Below, piece after piece: positions 16,206 to 24,466 of a stretch of DNA of 53,296 nt (its first letter is position 1; the number at the start of each line of letters is the position of its first letter). Made by a program: the position numbers and the translations under genes. The stretch is from CAZQLE01 sp964593905. Its GTDB lineage: Bacteria; Chloroflexota; Anaerolineae; Anaerolineales; Anaerolineaceae. The notes beneath the pieces are model-generated. The model was given only the letters and a program-made list of their open reading frames with translations, was not told the origin of the DNA and ran no database searches. The stretch is from positions 1-53,296 of the forward strand of contig CAZQLE010000005.1 in assembly GCA_964593905.1 (NCBI GenBank), read 5' to 3'.

Positions 16206-17624
16206 ATGTCAACGATTCTATTGGAACACATTGATACCTTAGCCACTTTTGATGCGCAGCGCAGGCTTTTGCACAACGCCTGGGTTTTCGTGCGCGACAA
16301 CCAGATTGAAGCGATTGGCATTGAGGGGCAGCAGCCTGAGGTGGCAGATCAACGGATAGACATGCGCGCGCATGTCGTCTTGCCCGGGTTGATCAGCACG
16401 CACCACCACAACTTCCAGACCCTTTTAAGAAATATCCCGCATATGCAGAATGCCTCGCTGTTTCCCTGGCTTCATGATCTTTATCTGTTGATGAGCGAAG
16501 TGCGGGATGAAGACCAATATACCGCCACCATGGTCGCCCACGCAGAGCTATTGCTTTCAGGTTGCACCACCACTGTGGATCACAGCTACCTGAAAGTGAA
16601 CGACATGAAGTTTGAAACTGAAATTCAGGCTGCACAGGAGATTGGAATTCGTTTTCATCTGGCACGCGGTAGTTTTTCGGTGGGCAAAAGCCAGGGCGGG
16701 CTTCCCCCCGATCATATCGTTGAAAAAGAAGATGATATTCTGGCCGATACCGAGCGGCTGATCCAAGGGTTCCATGACCCCAAACCACTGGCGATGGTGC
16801 GTGTAGATAACGCCCCCTGTTCGCCTTTCTCGGTGAGCGAACATTTGATGCGTGAAAGCATTCAGATGGCGCGCCGCTATGGGGTGGGAAATCACACCCA
16901 TTTGGCCGAGAACATGGATGATCATCATTATGTGATGGAGCATTATGGCATGAGCTCTGTCAAAATGGCCGAATCGCTGGGGTGGGTGGGCCCGGATGTG
17001 TGGTTTGCCCACGGCGTGGTGTTGGATGATGAGGATATTCAGATCATGGCCCGAACTGGAACGGCCATCTGTCATTGCCCGTGTTCCAATCAGTATTTGG
17101 CTTCAGGGGTCTGCAAAGTAAAGCCCATGCTCAAAAAAGGCGTGACGATTGGCCTGGGTGTAGATGGCAGCGCTTCGAACAACTCTTCCAATATGTTGGA
17201 TGAAGTGCGAACCGCTTCATTATTACAGCGGGTCACCTACGGCGCAGATGCGTTGGCCCCCACCCAGGCTTTGGAACTGGCCACGCTGGGCAGTGCGCGC
17301 CTGCTGCGACGGGATGACCTGGGCCGGATTGCCCCCGGTCTGGCGGCCGATTTGATCGGGGTGAATGTGCACAAGCTGTCTTTTGCCGGTGGTCTGCACG
17401 ACCCGGTTGCAGCGCTGGTGTTATGCGCCTCGGGGCAGGTTGACTTTTCAATGGTCAATGGAAAAATCCGGGTGCTGGATGGCCGCCTGGAGGGTATTGA
17501 CCTGGAGGCATTAATCAAAAACCAGAACCGCCTGGCCGATGATCTGGTGCGGCGCACCGAAAAACGGTACGGGGTGAATCTGTCGGAACTGGTGTGGCGA
17601 CGAGCGTATCCTTACGATGATTAA
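16206..17624 (+). CDS. Amidohydrolase of the 8-oxoguanine deaminase type, copy 1
   Basis: Metal-dependent deaminase of the COG0402 amidohydrolase group, probably removing an amino group from a purine-like ring. The 472-residue protein has the first metal motif H66-x-H68 in LPGLISTHHHNFQ, then NHTHLAE, AHGVVLDDE and the catalytic Asp in LGVDGSASNNSSN. These features and the N-terminal LEHIDTLATFD resemble 8-oxoguanine deaminases, while guanine, triazine and pterin deaminases are related alternatives. It lies between the permease and the xanthine-dehydrogenase-type genes. A second copy, very similar throughout, is encoded on the opposite strand at 26333-27748. GGAGGA precedes the ATG. Confidence 0.85.
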   Translation: MSTILLEHIDTLATFDAQRRLLHNAWVFVRDNQIEAIGIEGQQPEVADQRIDMRAHVVLPGLISTHHHNFQTLLRNIPHMQNASLFPWLHDLYLLMSEVRDEDQYTATMVAHAELLLSGCTTTVDHSYLKVNDMKFETEIQAAQEIGIRFHLARGSFSVGKSQGGLPPDHIVEKEDDILADTERLIQGFHDPKPLAMVRVDNAPCSPFSVSEHLMRESIQMARRYGVGNHTHLAENMDDHHYVMEHYGMSSVKMAESLGWVGPDVWFAHGVVLDDEDIQIMARTGTAICHCPCSNQYLASGVCKVKPMLKKGVTIGLGVDGSASNNSSNMLDEVRTASLLQRVTYGADALAPTQALELATLGSARLLRRDDLGRIAPGLAADLIGVNVHKLSFAGGLHDPVAALVLCASGQVDFSMVNGKIRVLDGRLEGIDLEALIKNQNRLADDLVRRTEKRYGVNLSELVWRRAYPYDD

Positions 17625-17665
17625 TACAAATTGCAATTGGATGGTCATTGCAGGAGAGGTGATCG

Positions 17666-18514
17666 ATGAGTGAAATTCTTGATTATCAGCGCGCAAATAC
17701 GGTCAAAGAGGCCTGTGAGTTGTTGGAGCGGCCTTCCACCCGTGTCATTGCCGGTGGAACGGATCTCTTATTGCGCATCAATCGGATTAGCACGCCGGTA
17801 ACCCTGGTGGATATCAACCCGATTAAGGAAATGGTGGGAATTGGGCAGGAGAGCGACGGGATTCGGATTGGCGCCATGACGCACCTGGCCGATATTGCCC
17901 GTGCCGGGGTTTTCCAGCAGGACGCCTATCAGGCGCTGGTCAGGGGCGCCATTCAGGTCGGCTCGCCTCAGATCCGCAATCTGGCTTCCATCGGTGGCAA
18001 TTTATGCAACGCAGCCCCTTCAGCCGATACGGCTGCCCCTCTGCTTGCTCTGGACGCCGTGGCAGAGATCACTTCTCGCAAGGGTGTCCGCACGGTTCCG
18101 CTGGCCGAGTTTTTTGTGGGACCCGGAAAGACGGTTTTAACCCAGGGTGAACTGCTTACCTCAGTTTTTATTCCCACCCCGCTTGCCGGAACGAAATCGG
18201 TGTATTTCAAGCACAGCCCGCGGCGGGCGATGGACCTGGCCTTTGTGGGTGTGGCGGTGGTGCTTAAGAGTGTGGAAGAACGGCAGACAGCGATTGCGCT
18301 GGGGGCGGTGGCGCCAACGCCCATCCGGGTGTATGAAGCCGAGCAATGGATCCAACGGGCGAGTGTGGTAACGGTGGATGTTTTGGCAGAGGCGGCCCGG
18401 TTGAGTGTGCAGACGGCCCGACCCATTGATGATGTCCGGTCAACATCTGCTTATCGTAAAGAGATGGTCAAGGTGCTCACCTTGCGTGCTTTGCGTCAGG
18501 TTTTTGATTGTTGA
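17666..18514 (+). CDS. Xanthine-dehydrogenase-type FAD-binding subunit
   Basis: Electron-transfer subunit of a three-part molybdenum hydroxylase (CoxM/XdhB type, 282 residues). Characteristic FAD-binding segments are visible: VIAGGTDLLLRI near the N-terminus, IRIGAMTHLADIA, and LASIGGNLCNAAPSADTAAP (pyrophosphate-binding). The C-terminal CO-dehydrogenase flavoprotein domain ends with DDVRSTSAYRKEMVKVL. AGGAGAGGTGAT lies before the ATG at 17666. It is followed by the iron-sulfur and molybdenum subunits, the usual set in this enzyme family. Confidence 0.92.
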   Translation: MSEILDYQRANTVKEACELLERPSTRVIAGGTDLLLRINRISTPVTLVDINPIKEMVGIGQESDGIRIGAMTHLADIARAGVFQQDAYQALVRGAIQVGSPQIRNLASIGGNLCNAAPSADTAAPLLALDAVAEITSRKGVRTVPLAEFFVGPGKTVLTQGELLTSVFIPTPLAGTKSVYFKHSPRRAMDLAFVGVAVVLKSVEERQTAIALGAVAPTPIRVYEAEQWIQRASVVTVDVLAEAARLSVQTARPIDDVRSTSAYRKEMVKVLTLRALRQVFDC

Positions 18515-18528
18515 TGGAGGATTGCGCG

Positions 18529-19008
18529 ATGATGAAATCAATCACACTGAAGGTGAATAACCAGAGTTACCCCGTTAATGTCGAACCGGATGAACTTTTG
18601 GTGGATGTTTTGCGCGAAAAGCTGGGTTTGACAGGCACCAAGAAAGGCTGCGGCACCGGAGATTGCGGCGCCTGCACGGTGATCATGGATGGGCGTTCTG
18701 TCACTTCCTGCCTGGTGCTGGCCGTGGCGGCCGAGGGGAAATCGATTACGACGATTGAAGGGCTGAGCGTCGATGGAGCGTTGGACCCGATTCAACAGAG
18801 TTTTTTGGATCACCATGCCGTTCAGTGCGGGTTTTGCACGCCGGGTCTGGTGCTTTCGACCAGGGCTTTGTTGGATGAAAACCCCCACCCAACCGAAGAT
18901 GAGATCCGTCGCGGCATCTCTGGAAATCTTTGCCGCTGCACGGGTTACCAGAAGATCGTGGAGGCCATTCAAGCCGTCTCTGAAGATGCGGGCGGAGGTG
19001 TGTCATGA
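18529..19008 (+). CDS. Xanthine-dehydrogenase-type [2Fe-2S] subunit
   Basis: Small iron-sulfur subunit (159 residues, CoxS/XdhC type) that carries electrons from the molybdenum site to FAD. The first [2Fe-2S] site is GCGTGDCGACTV with a later SC, and the second is QCGFCTPG with NLCRCTGYQ. The ATG at 18529 is chosen since GGAGG at 18516-18520 lies 8 nt upstream; an in-frame TTG at 18508 overlaps the FAD gene and has no better site. The stop overlaps the start of the molybdenum subunit (ATGA). Confidence 0.93.
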   Translation: MMKSITLKVNNQSYPVNVEPDELLVDVLREKLGLTGTKKGCGTGDCGACTVIMDGRSVTSCLVLAVAAEGKSITTIEGLSVDGALDPIQQSFLDHHAVQCGFCTPGLVLSTRALLDENPHPTEDEIRRGISGNLCRCTGYQKIVEAIQAVSEDAGGGVS

Positions 19009-21299
19009 GCGAAATGGTCATTGGAAAATCGGTGCCGAGGATTGATGGAGAAATCAAGGTCTCTGGTAAGGCAAAATATATCACCGACCTTTCACGCCCG
19101 GGAATGTTACATGCCAAAGTGTTGTTCAGCGACCGGCCGCAGGCGAAAATCCTCCATATTGACACCAGCAAGGCCAAAGCTCTGGAAGGGGTGCGGGCAG
19201 TTATTACAGCCGCTGATGCGCCCAAAATTTTATATGGCCTGTATTTGTTTGACCGGTATATCTTTGCTCGCGATCGAGTGCGCCATATTGGCGAGCCCAT
19301 TGCGGCTGTTGCAGCAGTTTCGAAAAAAGTGGCCTTGGCCGCGCTTAAATTGATTGAAGTGGAATATGAAGATCTGCCGGCTGTTTTTACGATTGAGGAT
19401 GCGCTAAAGCCAGATGCACCCATCATCCACCCGGATATTAAGGACTACAAAGGGATTGGTCCCTACATCAAATATAGCAATGTGTGCATGGATGCCAGCA
19501 TCAGCCTGGGAAATGTGCAAAAAGGCTTTGCCGAGGCAGATTTCATCTTTGAGGACGAATATCGTACCAGCCCCATGCACCAATCGTCCATCGAACCACA
19601 TGCCTGCCTGGCCGAATTTGATACCACAGGCAAGCTGACAGTGTGGACCGGGACGCAACAACTGAGTGTGTGTCATTCAGAACTTTCGCGCGCGTTGGGC
19701 CTGCCGCAAACACAGGTGCGGGTGATTGCAGCCTGGCTGGGCGGCGGTTTTGGCGGAAAATTAAAATCTTTGTTTGAACCCATTTGCGCCCTGCTGGCAA
19801 AAGCGGCCGGGATGCCGGTTAAGCTCGAATTGACTCGCGAAGAAGAGTTTGCCGTCACCCACCCGCGCGCCAATTTCACCATCCGCATGAAAACCGGCGT
19901 GAAAAAGAACGGTAAATTGGTGGCAAGAGAAGTTGATGTGACCTGTGATATGGGCGCGTATTCTGACCATGCCATTGGAATGGTTCCTCATGCGATGAAA
20001 TTTGGCACCGGCCCCTACAATATCCCGAACTGCAAGGTTCGTGGCCGGGCAGTGTATACGAACAACCCCGATTGGGGCTGTATGCGCGGGTATGGCGGGT
20101 CTGAAATTGCCATTGCCTATGAAAGCCAGATGGACGTAATTGCCAGAGCCTTAAAGATCGACCCGGTGGAATTGCGCAAGATGAACCTGGTGCAGGAAGG
20201 TGAGGTGTATCTTTCGGGGCAGGAACTGCGCTCAGTGCACATTCAAGAAACCATGGACCAGGCGGTTAAGGCTTCGCATTATGCAGAGAAAAAGGGGAAG
20301 ATGGGCCCCAACCGGGGAATCGGCCTGGCGAATTCCATCCTGAACACCGGCCTCTTGGCTTCTTCGGCTTTTGTTAAGTTAAATGAAGATGGCACGGTCA
20401 ATATTATCACCGCCGTCACCGATCTTGGAACGGGCAATCTGACAGTTTTGTGCCAGATTGTGTCTGAAACCCTGGGGGTTCCGATGGAGCATGTCAGTGT
20501 GGCCCAGCAAGATTCGGACGTTGCCCCCTATGACACGGGTTCGATTGCCAGCCGGACCATTTTTGATGCGGGCAATGCGGTGCTTCGGGCCAGTGTGGAT
20601 GCGCGCAATCAGCTTGTCAAGATTGCTGCACGAATTTTTGAATGTGACCCTGAGGATATTAAGACGGAACGCGGCCTTGTATTTGATAAAAATCAGCCAT
20701 TGGAAACAAGAACCATCCGCGATATTGCCTTCGAAGCGGTCTACCAGGACAGCCAGGGCCCAATTCTGGGCCGGGGATCCATTCTAATTGATCCGATGGA
20801 AAGCCATTCGGTTGGCGAGGGCTTCTTTGAACGTCCGGCAGGCAGTTTCACTTTTGCCACCCATGTGGCCGAAGTTGAGGTGGACCCCGAAACCGGGCAG
20901 GTTAAAGTGTTGAATTATACTGCCAGCCATGACGTGGGCAAGGTGATGAACCTGGCCGGGATTGAAGGACAGGTGGAAGGCGGGGTGGTTCAGGGTTTCG
21001 GGTACGGGTTGTTTGAGGAGTTGGTATTGAAAGACGGCAAGATCCTCAATCCAAACTTTACCGATTACCGGGTGCCCACGGCAATGGACGCGGCTTTCCA
21101 CATTCAGACTGACTTTGTGGAAATTCCGGAATCGCGCGGGCCCTATGGGGCGAAAGGTTTTGCCGAACAACCGTTTATCGCACCTACCCCTGCCATTGCC
21201 AATGCAATTTTGGATGCAATTGGTGTGCGTGTCACCCAGATTCCGATTTCACCGGAACGGTTGTATTGGGAAATTCAGAAACAGGACATTAACCCTTAG
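19005..21299 (+). CDS. Xanthine-dehydrogenase-type molybdenum subunit 1
   Basis: Catalytic subunit (764 residues) of a molybdenum-cytosine/pterin hydroxylase that adds oxygen from water to a heteroaromatic carbon. The domain order is the a/b hammerhead (KAKYITDL onward) then the Mo-binding domains. Family motifs include LGGGFGGK, MRGYGG and near the C-terminus GAKGFAEQPF, whose Glu is the expected catalytic residue. The start overlaps the iron-sulfur gene and has GGAGGTG before it. The substrate may be purine-like, given the deaminase next door and the PucR-type regulator, but nicotinate, pterin or other ring substrates cannot be excluded from sequence alone. Confidence 0.9.
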   Translation: MSEMVIGKSVPRIDGEIKVSGKAKYITDLSRPGMLHAKVLFSDRPQAKILHIDTSKAKALEGVRAVITAADAPKILYGLYLFDRYIFARDRVRHIGEPIAAVAAVSKKVALAALKLIEVEYEDLPAVFTIEDALKPDAPIIHPDIKDYKGIGPYIKYSNVCMDASISLGNVQKGFAEADFIFEDEYRTSPMHQSSIEPHACLAEFDTTGKLTVWTGTQQLSVCHSELSRALGLPQTQVRVIAAWLGGGFGGKLKSLFEPICALLAKAAGMPVKLELTREEEFAVTHPRANFTIRMKTGVKKNGKLVAREVDVTCDMGAYSDHAIGMVPHAMKFGTGPYNIPNCKVRGRAVYTNNPDWGCMRGYGGSEIAIAYESQMDVIARALKIDPVELRKMNLVQEGEVYLSGQELRSVHIQETMDQAVKASHYAEKKGKMGPNRGIGLANSILNTGLLASSAFVKLNEDGTVNIITAVTDLGTGNLTVLCQIVSETLGVPMEHVSVAQQDSDVAPYDTGSIASRTIFDAGNAVLRASVDARNQLVKIAARIFECDPEDIKTERGLVFDKNQPLETRTIRDIAFEAVYQDSQGPILGRGSILIDPMESHSVGEGFFERPAGSFTFATHVAEVEVDPETGQVKVLNYTASHDVGKVMNLAGIEGQVEGGVVQGFGYGLFEELVLKDGKILNPNFTDYRVPTAMDAAFHIQTDFVEIPESRGPYGAKGFAEQPFIAPTPAIANAILDAIGVRVTQIPISPERLYWEIQKQDINP

Positions 21300-21380
21300 G
21301 AATGATCATGCTTGCTGTTCTGGCTGGCATGAACCGGCATATTCAAAACCAAAAATTATTGATTTGATAAGGAGAAGAAA

Positions 21381-22085
21381 ATGGATCGCGAACAAATTAT
21401 TACCAAACTGAAACAGGCCGTGATGGAAGGGGATGAAGTTGCGGCGCAGGCGGCAGCAGAAGAAGGGTTGAACAGCGGGATGGACCCGTTGGAGATCGTG
21501 CGCGGGAGCATACAGCCGGCGATGGATGAGATTGGGGACCAATATCAGGCGGGTGAAGTGTATCTGCCGGAGCTGGTGCTGGCGGGCGATGCGGCGAAGC
21601 TGGCGATGGACGTATTGATGTCGAAGCTGGATGCCGAAGGCGCGAATCGGATGCAAAAGGGGACGGTGGTGTTGGGGGTGGTGTATGGCGACAACCACGA
21701 TATCGGCAAGAACCTGGTCATGGCAGTATTGTCGGCCAACGGGTTCAAGGTGATCGATTTAGGGGTGAACTGCCATCCGAAGACATTCATTGAGACGGCG
21801 ATCAAAGAGAAGGCCGACATCATCGCGATGTCGACGCTGATCACGACCTCGATGCCGTATCAGCGGCAGATCATTGAGACGCTGAAAGCGATGGGGAAGC
21901 GGGAAGAGTTTTATTGCATCGTAGGGGGCGGGCCGATCACGCCAGAATGGACCGAGAAGGTTGGGGCAGACGGGTATGGTCGGGATGCGAAAGACGCGGT
22001 GGCGGTATGCTTGAAATTGATGGAAAGCGGCGTGAAACCACCCCTGCAAACCCCCATGCTTGAAAACGCATTACTGAGCCAATAA
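21381..22085 (+). CDS. Methyltransferase corrinoid protein 2 (MtmC/MttC-like)
   Basis: Corrinoid-binding methyl carrier, 234 residues, with an N-terminal cap and the B12-binding motif GDNHDIGKN (H106 the axial ligand). AAGGAGAAG precedes the ATG. It is followed after 37 bp by the second MtmB-like methyltransferase, its presumed partner. Bases 21407-22076 are identical to 31288-31957 in the third corrinoid gene except for one silent change, so the two proteins differ only at their extreme ends. Its use of G-rich codons differs from the genes around it, which suggests the copied segment has a separate history. Confidence 0.93.
   Translation: MDREQIITKLKQAVMEGDEVAAQAAAEEGLNSGMDPLEIVRGSIQPAMDEIGDQYQAGEVYLPELVLAGDAAKLAMDVLMSKLDAEGANRMQKGTVVLGVVYGDNHDIGKNLVMAVLSANGFKVIDLGVNCHPKTFIETAIKEKADIIAMSTLITTSMPYQRQIIETLKAMGKREEFYCIVGGGPITPEWTEKVGADGYGRDAKDAVAVCLKLMESGVKPPLQTPMLENALLSQ
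21407..22076 (+). repeat. 670-bp direct repeat, copy A
   Basis: Aligned by eye to 31288-31957 with one mismatch (C at 22028 versus T at 31909), at a constant offset of 9881. The match begins and ends inside the coding sequences, and the flanking bases differ at once. There is no inverted terminal repeat or transposase, so it looks like a copy made by recombination or gene conversion. Confidence 0.95.
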
Positions 22086-22122
22086 AAGTTTTTTCATTTA
22101 TATATGAAATTAGGAGATAAAT

Positions 22123-23511
22123 ATGCAAAACAAGCCCGATATTTATGAAATTTTGGAACGCGCCCACAATGGTGAGTATTGCACGGCGAAGGATTGGGAT
22201 CTTAAAAAAGTCCGCGGTTCGATTCGCAGAATATTGAAAGATCATGGTCTGGAACACACCTGTGATGTAAACAACCCGATTAATACCGATTATGACCTGG
22301 CAGACCGCTTTTATAAAGCCGGTTTTGAACTGGCGTTGGAACTGGGGTACTGGGTTGAGGATACCGAACGCATTATCCAGGTTTCGCAGGAAGAGCTGGA
22401 AAGTGCGTTGAAATTTGCCCCCGCCGAAGTTTTTGTGGGTGAGGGCAAGGATGGCACCTGGATTAAATCACGCACGCCGGGTGATCCCTATCCGTGCAAG
22501 CAGGCCTGCTCGCTGGGTATTACCGTTAGCGAAGATATTTATATGCAGCTTGTTTCGGGCATTGCCAGCCAGCGGGAAGTTGATATTTTGGAAGCCGGTT
22601 CGTTGACCACCGTGCATGGCCATGAAGTTCTCTCGGGCACTCCCTGGGAGACATTGATGGGCTATGCTCATGGGCAGATGCAGCGTGAAGCTCGCCGCCG
22701 CGCGGGCCGCCCAGGGATGGGTGGCATTGGCTCGATCTCGGCCACCACTGAATTTGGGCAGTTCGGCGCTTATGGCACCCCCGGCGGCTTTTTGCCAACC
22801 GACCTGGCGTTGATTCTCTTCCCCTCTGAAATGAAGATCGATTACCGCACATTGAACAAGGTGGTTCACACGCTTAATATGGGCGGCATGATCAAAGCCG
22901 ACTCACCGGCGATGATCGGCGGTATGCCCGGCCCGGCAGAAGGGGCTGTGATCTCCAATGTGGCCTGCTCCATCTTGTCTTATGCAATTTTACAAAACCA
23001 CGTGGGCGGCGGTGAAATCTATGATGTGCGCTATCTGGCAAACGTAAACCGTGAAGGTTTATGGGCTCTGGGCATGGTTACCCAGGCATTGTCGCGCAAT
23101 ACGCATATCCTGCTTCACAATATTGCCAATGAAGTGTCTGGCCCTTGCACCCGCACACTTTTGTATGAAATTGCCGCCGGGCAGGCAACCCTGGCTTCCT
23201 GCGGTTCATCGGTTTCCACCGGCCCGCGCACCGCGGGTGGAAAATTGAATGATTATATTACCCCGCTGGAATGCCGTTTTGCCGCTGAGGTAACCCATAA
23301 AACCTCGGGTATGGATCCGAAGGATGTCAACGAAGTGGTTAAGAAGCTGCTGCCGTTGTATGAAGACTCCATCAAGACCCCCGACCTTGGTAAACCGTAT
23401 CAGAAAGCCTATGATGTAAGCACTGGTAAACCCACCGAGGAATGGGAAAGCATCTACGACAGTGTCAAGAAGGAAGTTCGTGAGATGGGTATTCCGCTTG
23501 ATAATTTCTAA
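22123..23511 (+). CDS. MtmB-like corrinoid methyltransferase 2, non-pyrrolysine (Ile202)
   Basis: Predicted methyltransferase acting with corrinoid protein 2. The 462-residue protein aligns with MtmB over its full length: KDWDLKKV early, EDTERI, RRRAGRPGMGGIGSIS in the middle, and AYDVSTGKPTEEWESIYDSV at the end. The residue at the MtmB pyrrolysine position is Ile202 (ATT, 22726-22728). It is much closer to the third homologue (29778) than to the first. AGGAGATAAAT precedes the ATG. Molybdenum hydroxylase and deaminase genes stand directly upstream, so the likely substrate is an N-methylated heterocycle rather than a simple methylamine; that is inference. Confidence 0.87.
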   Translation: MQNKPDIYEILERAHNGEYCTAKDWDLKKVRGSIRRILKDHGLEHTCDVNNPINTDYDLADRFYKAGFELALELGYWVEDTERIIQVSQEELESALKFAPAEVFVGEGKDGTWIKSRTPGDPYPCKQACSLGITVSEDIYMQLVSGIASQREVDILEAGSLTTVHGHEVLSGTPWETLMGYAHGQMQREARRRAGRPGMGGIGSISATTEFGQFGAYGTPGGFLPTDLALILFPSEMKIDYRTLNKVVHTLNMGGMIKADSPAMIGGMPGPAEGAVISNVACSILSYAILQNHVGGGEIYDVRYLANVNREGLWALGMVTQALSRNTHILLHNIANEVSGPCTRTLLYEIAAGQATLASCGSSVSTGPRTAGGKLNDYITPLECRFAAEVTHKTSGMDPKDVNEVVKKLLPLYEDSIKTPDLGKPYQKAYDVSTGKPTEEWESIYDSVKKEVREMGIPLDNF

Positions 23512-23540
23512 CCCGGAATTCCACAGCCGGGTGTAATACT

Positions 23541-23586
23541 CCGGGCGAGGAGAGATGTTGGTTCAAGAAAGACTCTCCTTGCCCGG
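23541..23586 (+). promoter_or_regulatory. Intercistronic stem-loop after methyltransferase 2
   Basis: A 14-bp stem (23541-23554 with 23573-23586, one G-T pair) has an 18-nt loop and is followed by only TTT. A smaller ACCCGG/CCGGGT stem precedes it. It may partly terminate transcription, or protect the upstream mRNA, so that the activator genes are made in smaller amounts than the methyltransferase. Confidence 0.55.
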
Positions 23587-23704
23587 TTTCAATTGAAGCA
23601 TGGCCCAGCGCGGTTATCTTATTTTCAATTAAGAAAACCGGCGGATAATGGGTTTAAGCGGATCTAAAATTTTGGTGCAGAAATTTTTTATTGGGGTGTA
23701 TGCT

Positions 23705-24448
23705 ATGCCAGTATTAACCGATTGGCCGGTGGATCTTTCTGTTGAAGATGTTTTTCGCATTCAACATGCCAATATTGAAATTATCCGGCAGCGCCGCCCG
23801 GGCATTGTCGAGATGACTGAAAGAGGCGTGCGGCAAGCTGCGGGCCTGGTTCACCCTGTGGTGGTCTATCAAACCGTGGCGGTGGACCGAATTGAATCTG
23901 GCGGGGTTTTCCTGGCGGGCGGTTTTCAATTAACGGGCAGCTTTCTTGCCAGGCAACTTGCCGGCGCCGAAGAGGTGGCGGTGGTTGTTTGCACCATCGG
24001 TTGTGAGGTGGAGAATTACGCCTCGACACTGATGACCGAGAACAAACACGTTGAAGGTTATGCCGTTGATAGCGCTGGGATTGTTGCCATAGGCCAGATA
24101 GCCGACCGGTTCTATTCAAACCTGGAAGTTGAAGCAAACTCAAACGGAAAGCAAACTTCTTATCGGTTTAGCCCGGGTTTGCCCGAATGGTCAGTGACAC
24201 AGGGCCAGCCGGAGATATTTTCGATCCTCGAGAATGTTAACAGTGCGGTGCAGCTTTGTGCCAGTATGCAAATGTTTCCGGTGAAATCGCTATCTTACGT
24301 GGTGGGAATTGGAAAAGACCTGGTGCGTAAAGGGAATGAGTGTGCATATTGCGGAATGCGCGATCGCTGCACGTTTCGGAAGGAACACGATGCACATCTG
24401 GCCGGCGATACCTGCCACCGTAGATCTAAAGCCGAAGTTTTAAAGTAA
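23705..24448 (+). CDS. MetH activation-domain-like protein
   Basis: Resembles the stand-alone form of the vitamin B12-dependent methionine synthase activation domain. In MetH that domain binds S-adenosylmethionine and helps to rescue oxidised cobalamin. Visible landmarks are SYRFSPGLPEWSV, MFPVKSLSYVVGIG and the C-terminal cysteines CAYCGMRDRCTF. At 247 residues (start 23705) it is close to the usual size. An in-frame ATG at 23648 would add 19 residues; the start is uncertain because neither has a strong ribosome site. It lies directly before the RamA-like activator, which suggests a shared job in keeping the corrinoid proteins reduced. The four-cysteine tail may hold a metal or cluster. Confidence 0.75.
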   Translation: MPVLTDWPVDLSVEDVFRIQHANIEIIRQRRPGIVEMTERGVRQAAGLVHPVVVYQTVAVDRIESGGVFLAGGFQLTGSFLARQLAGAEEVAVVVCTIGCEVENYASTLMTENKHVEGYAVDSAGIVAIGQIADRFYSNLEVEANSNGKQTSYRFSPGLPEWSVTQGQPEIFSILENVNSAVQLCASMQMFPVKSLSYVVGIGKDLVRKGNECAYCGMRDRCTFRKEHDAHLAGDTCHRRSKAEVLK

Positions 24449-24466
24449 CCGGGAACAGAAACCGAG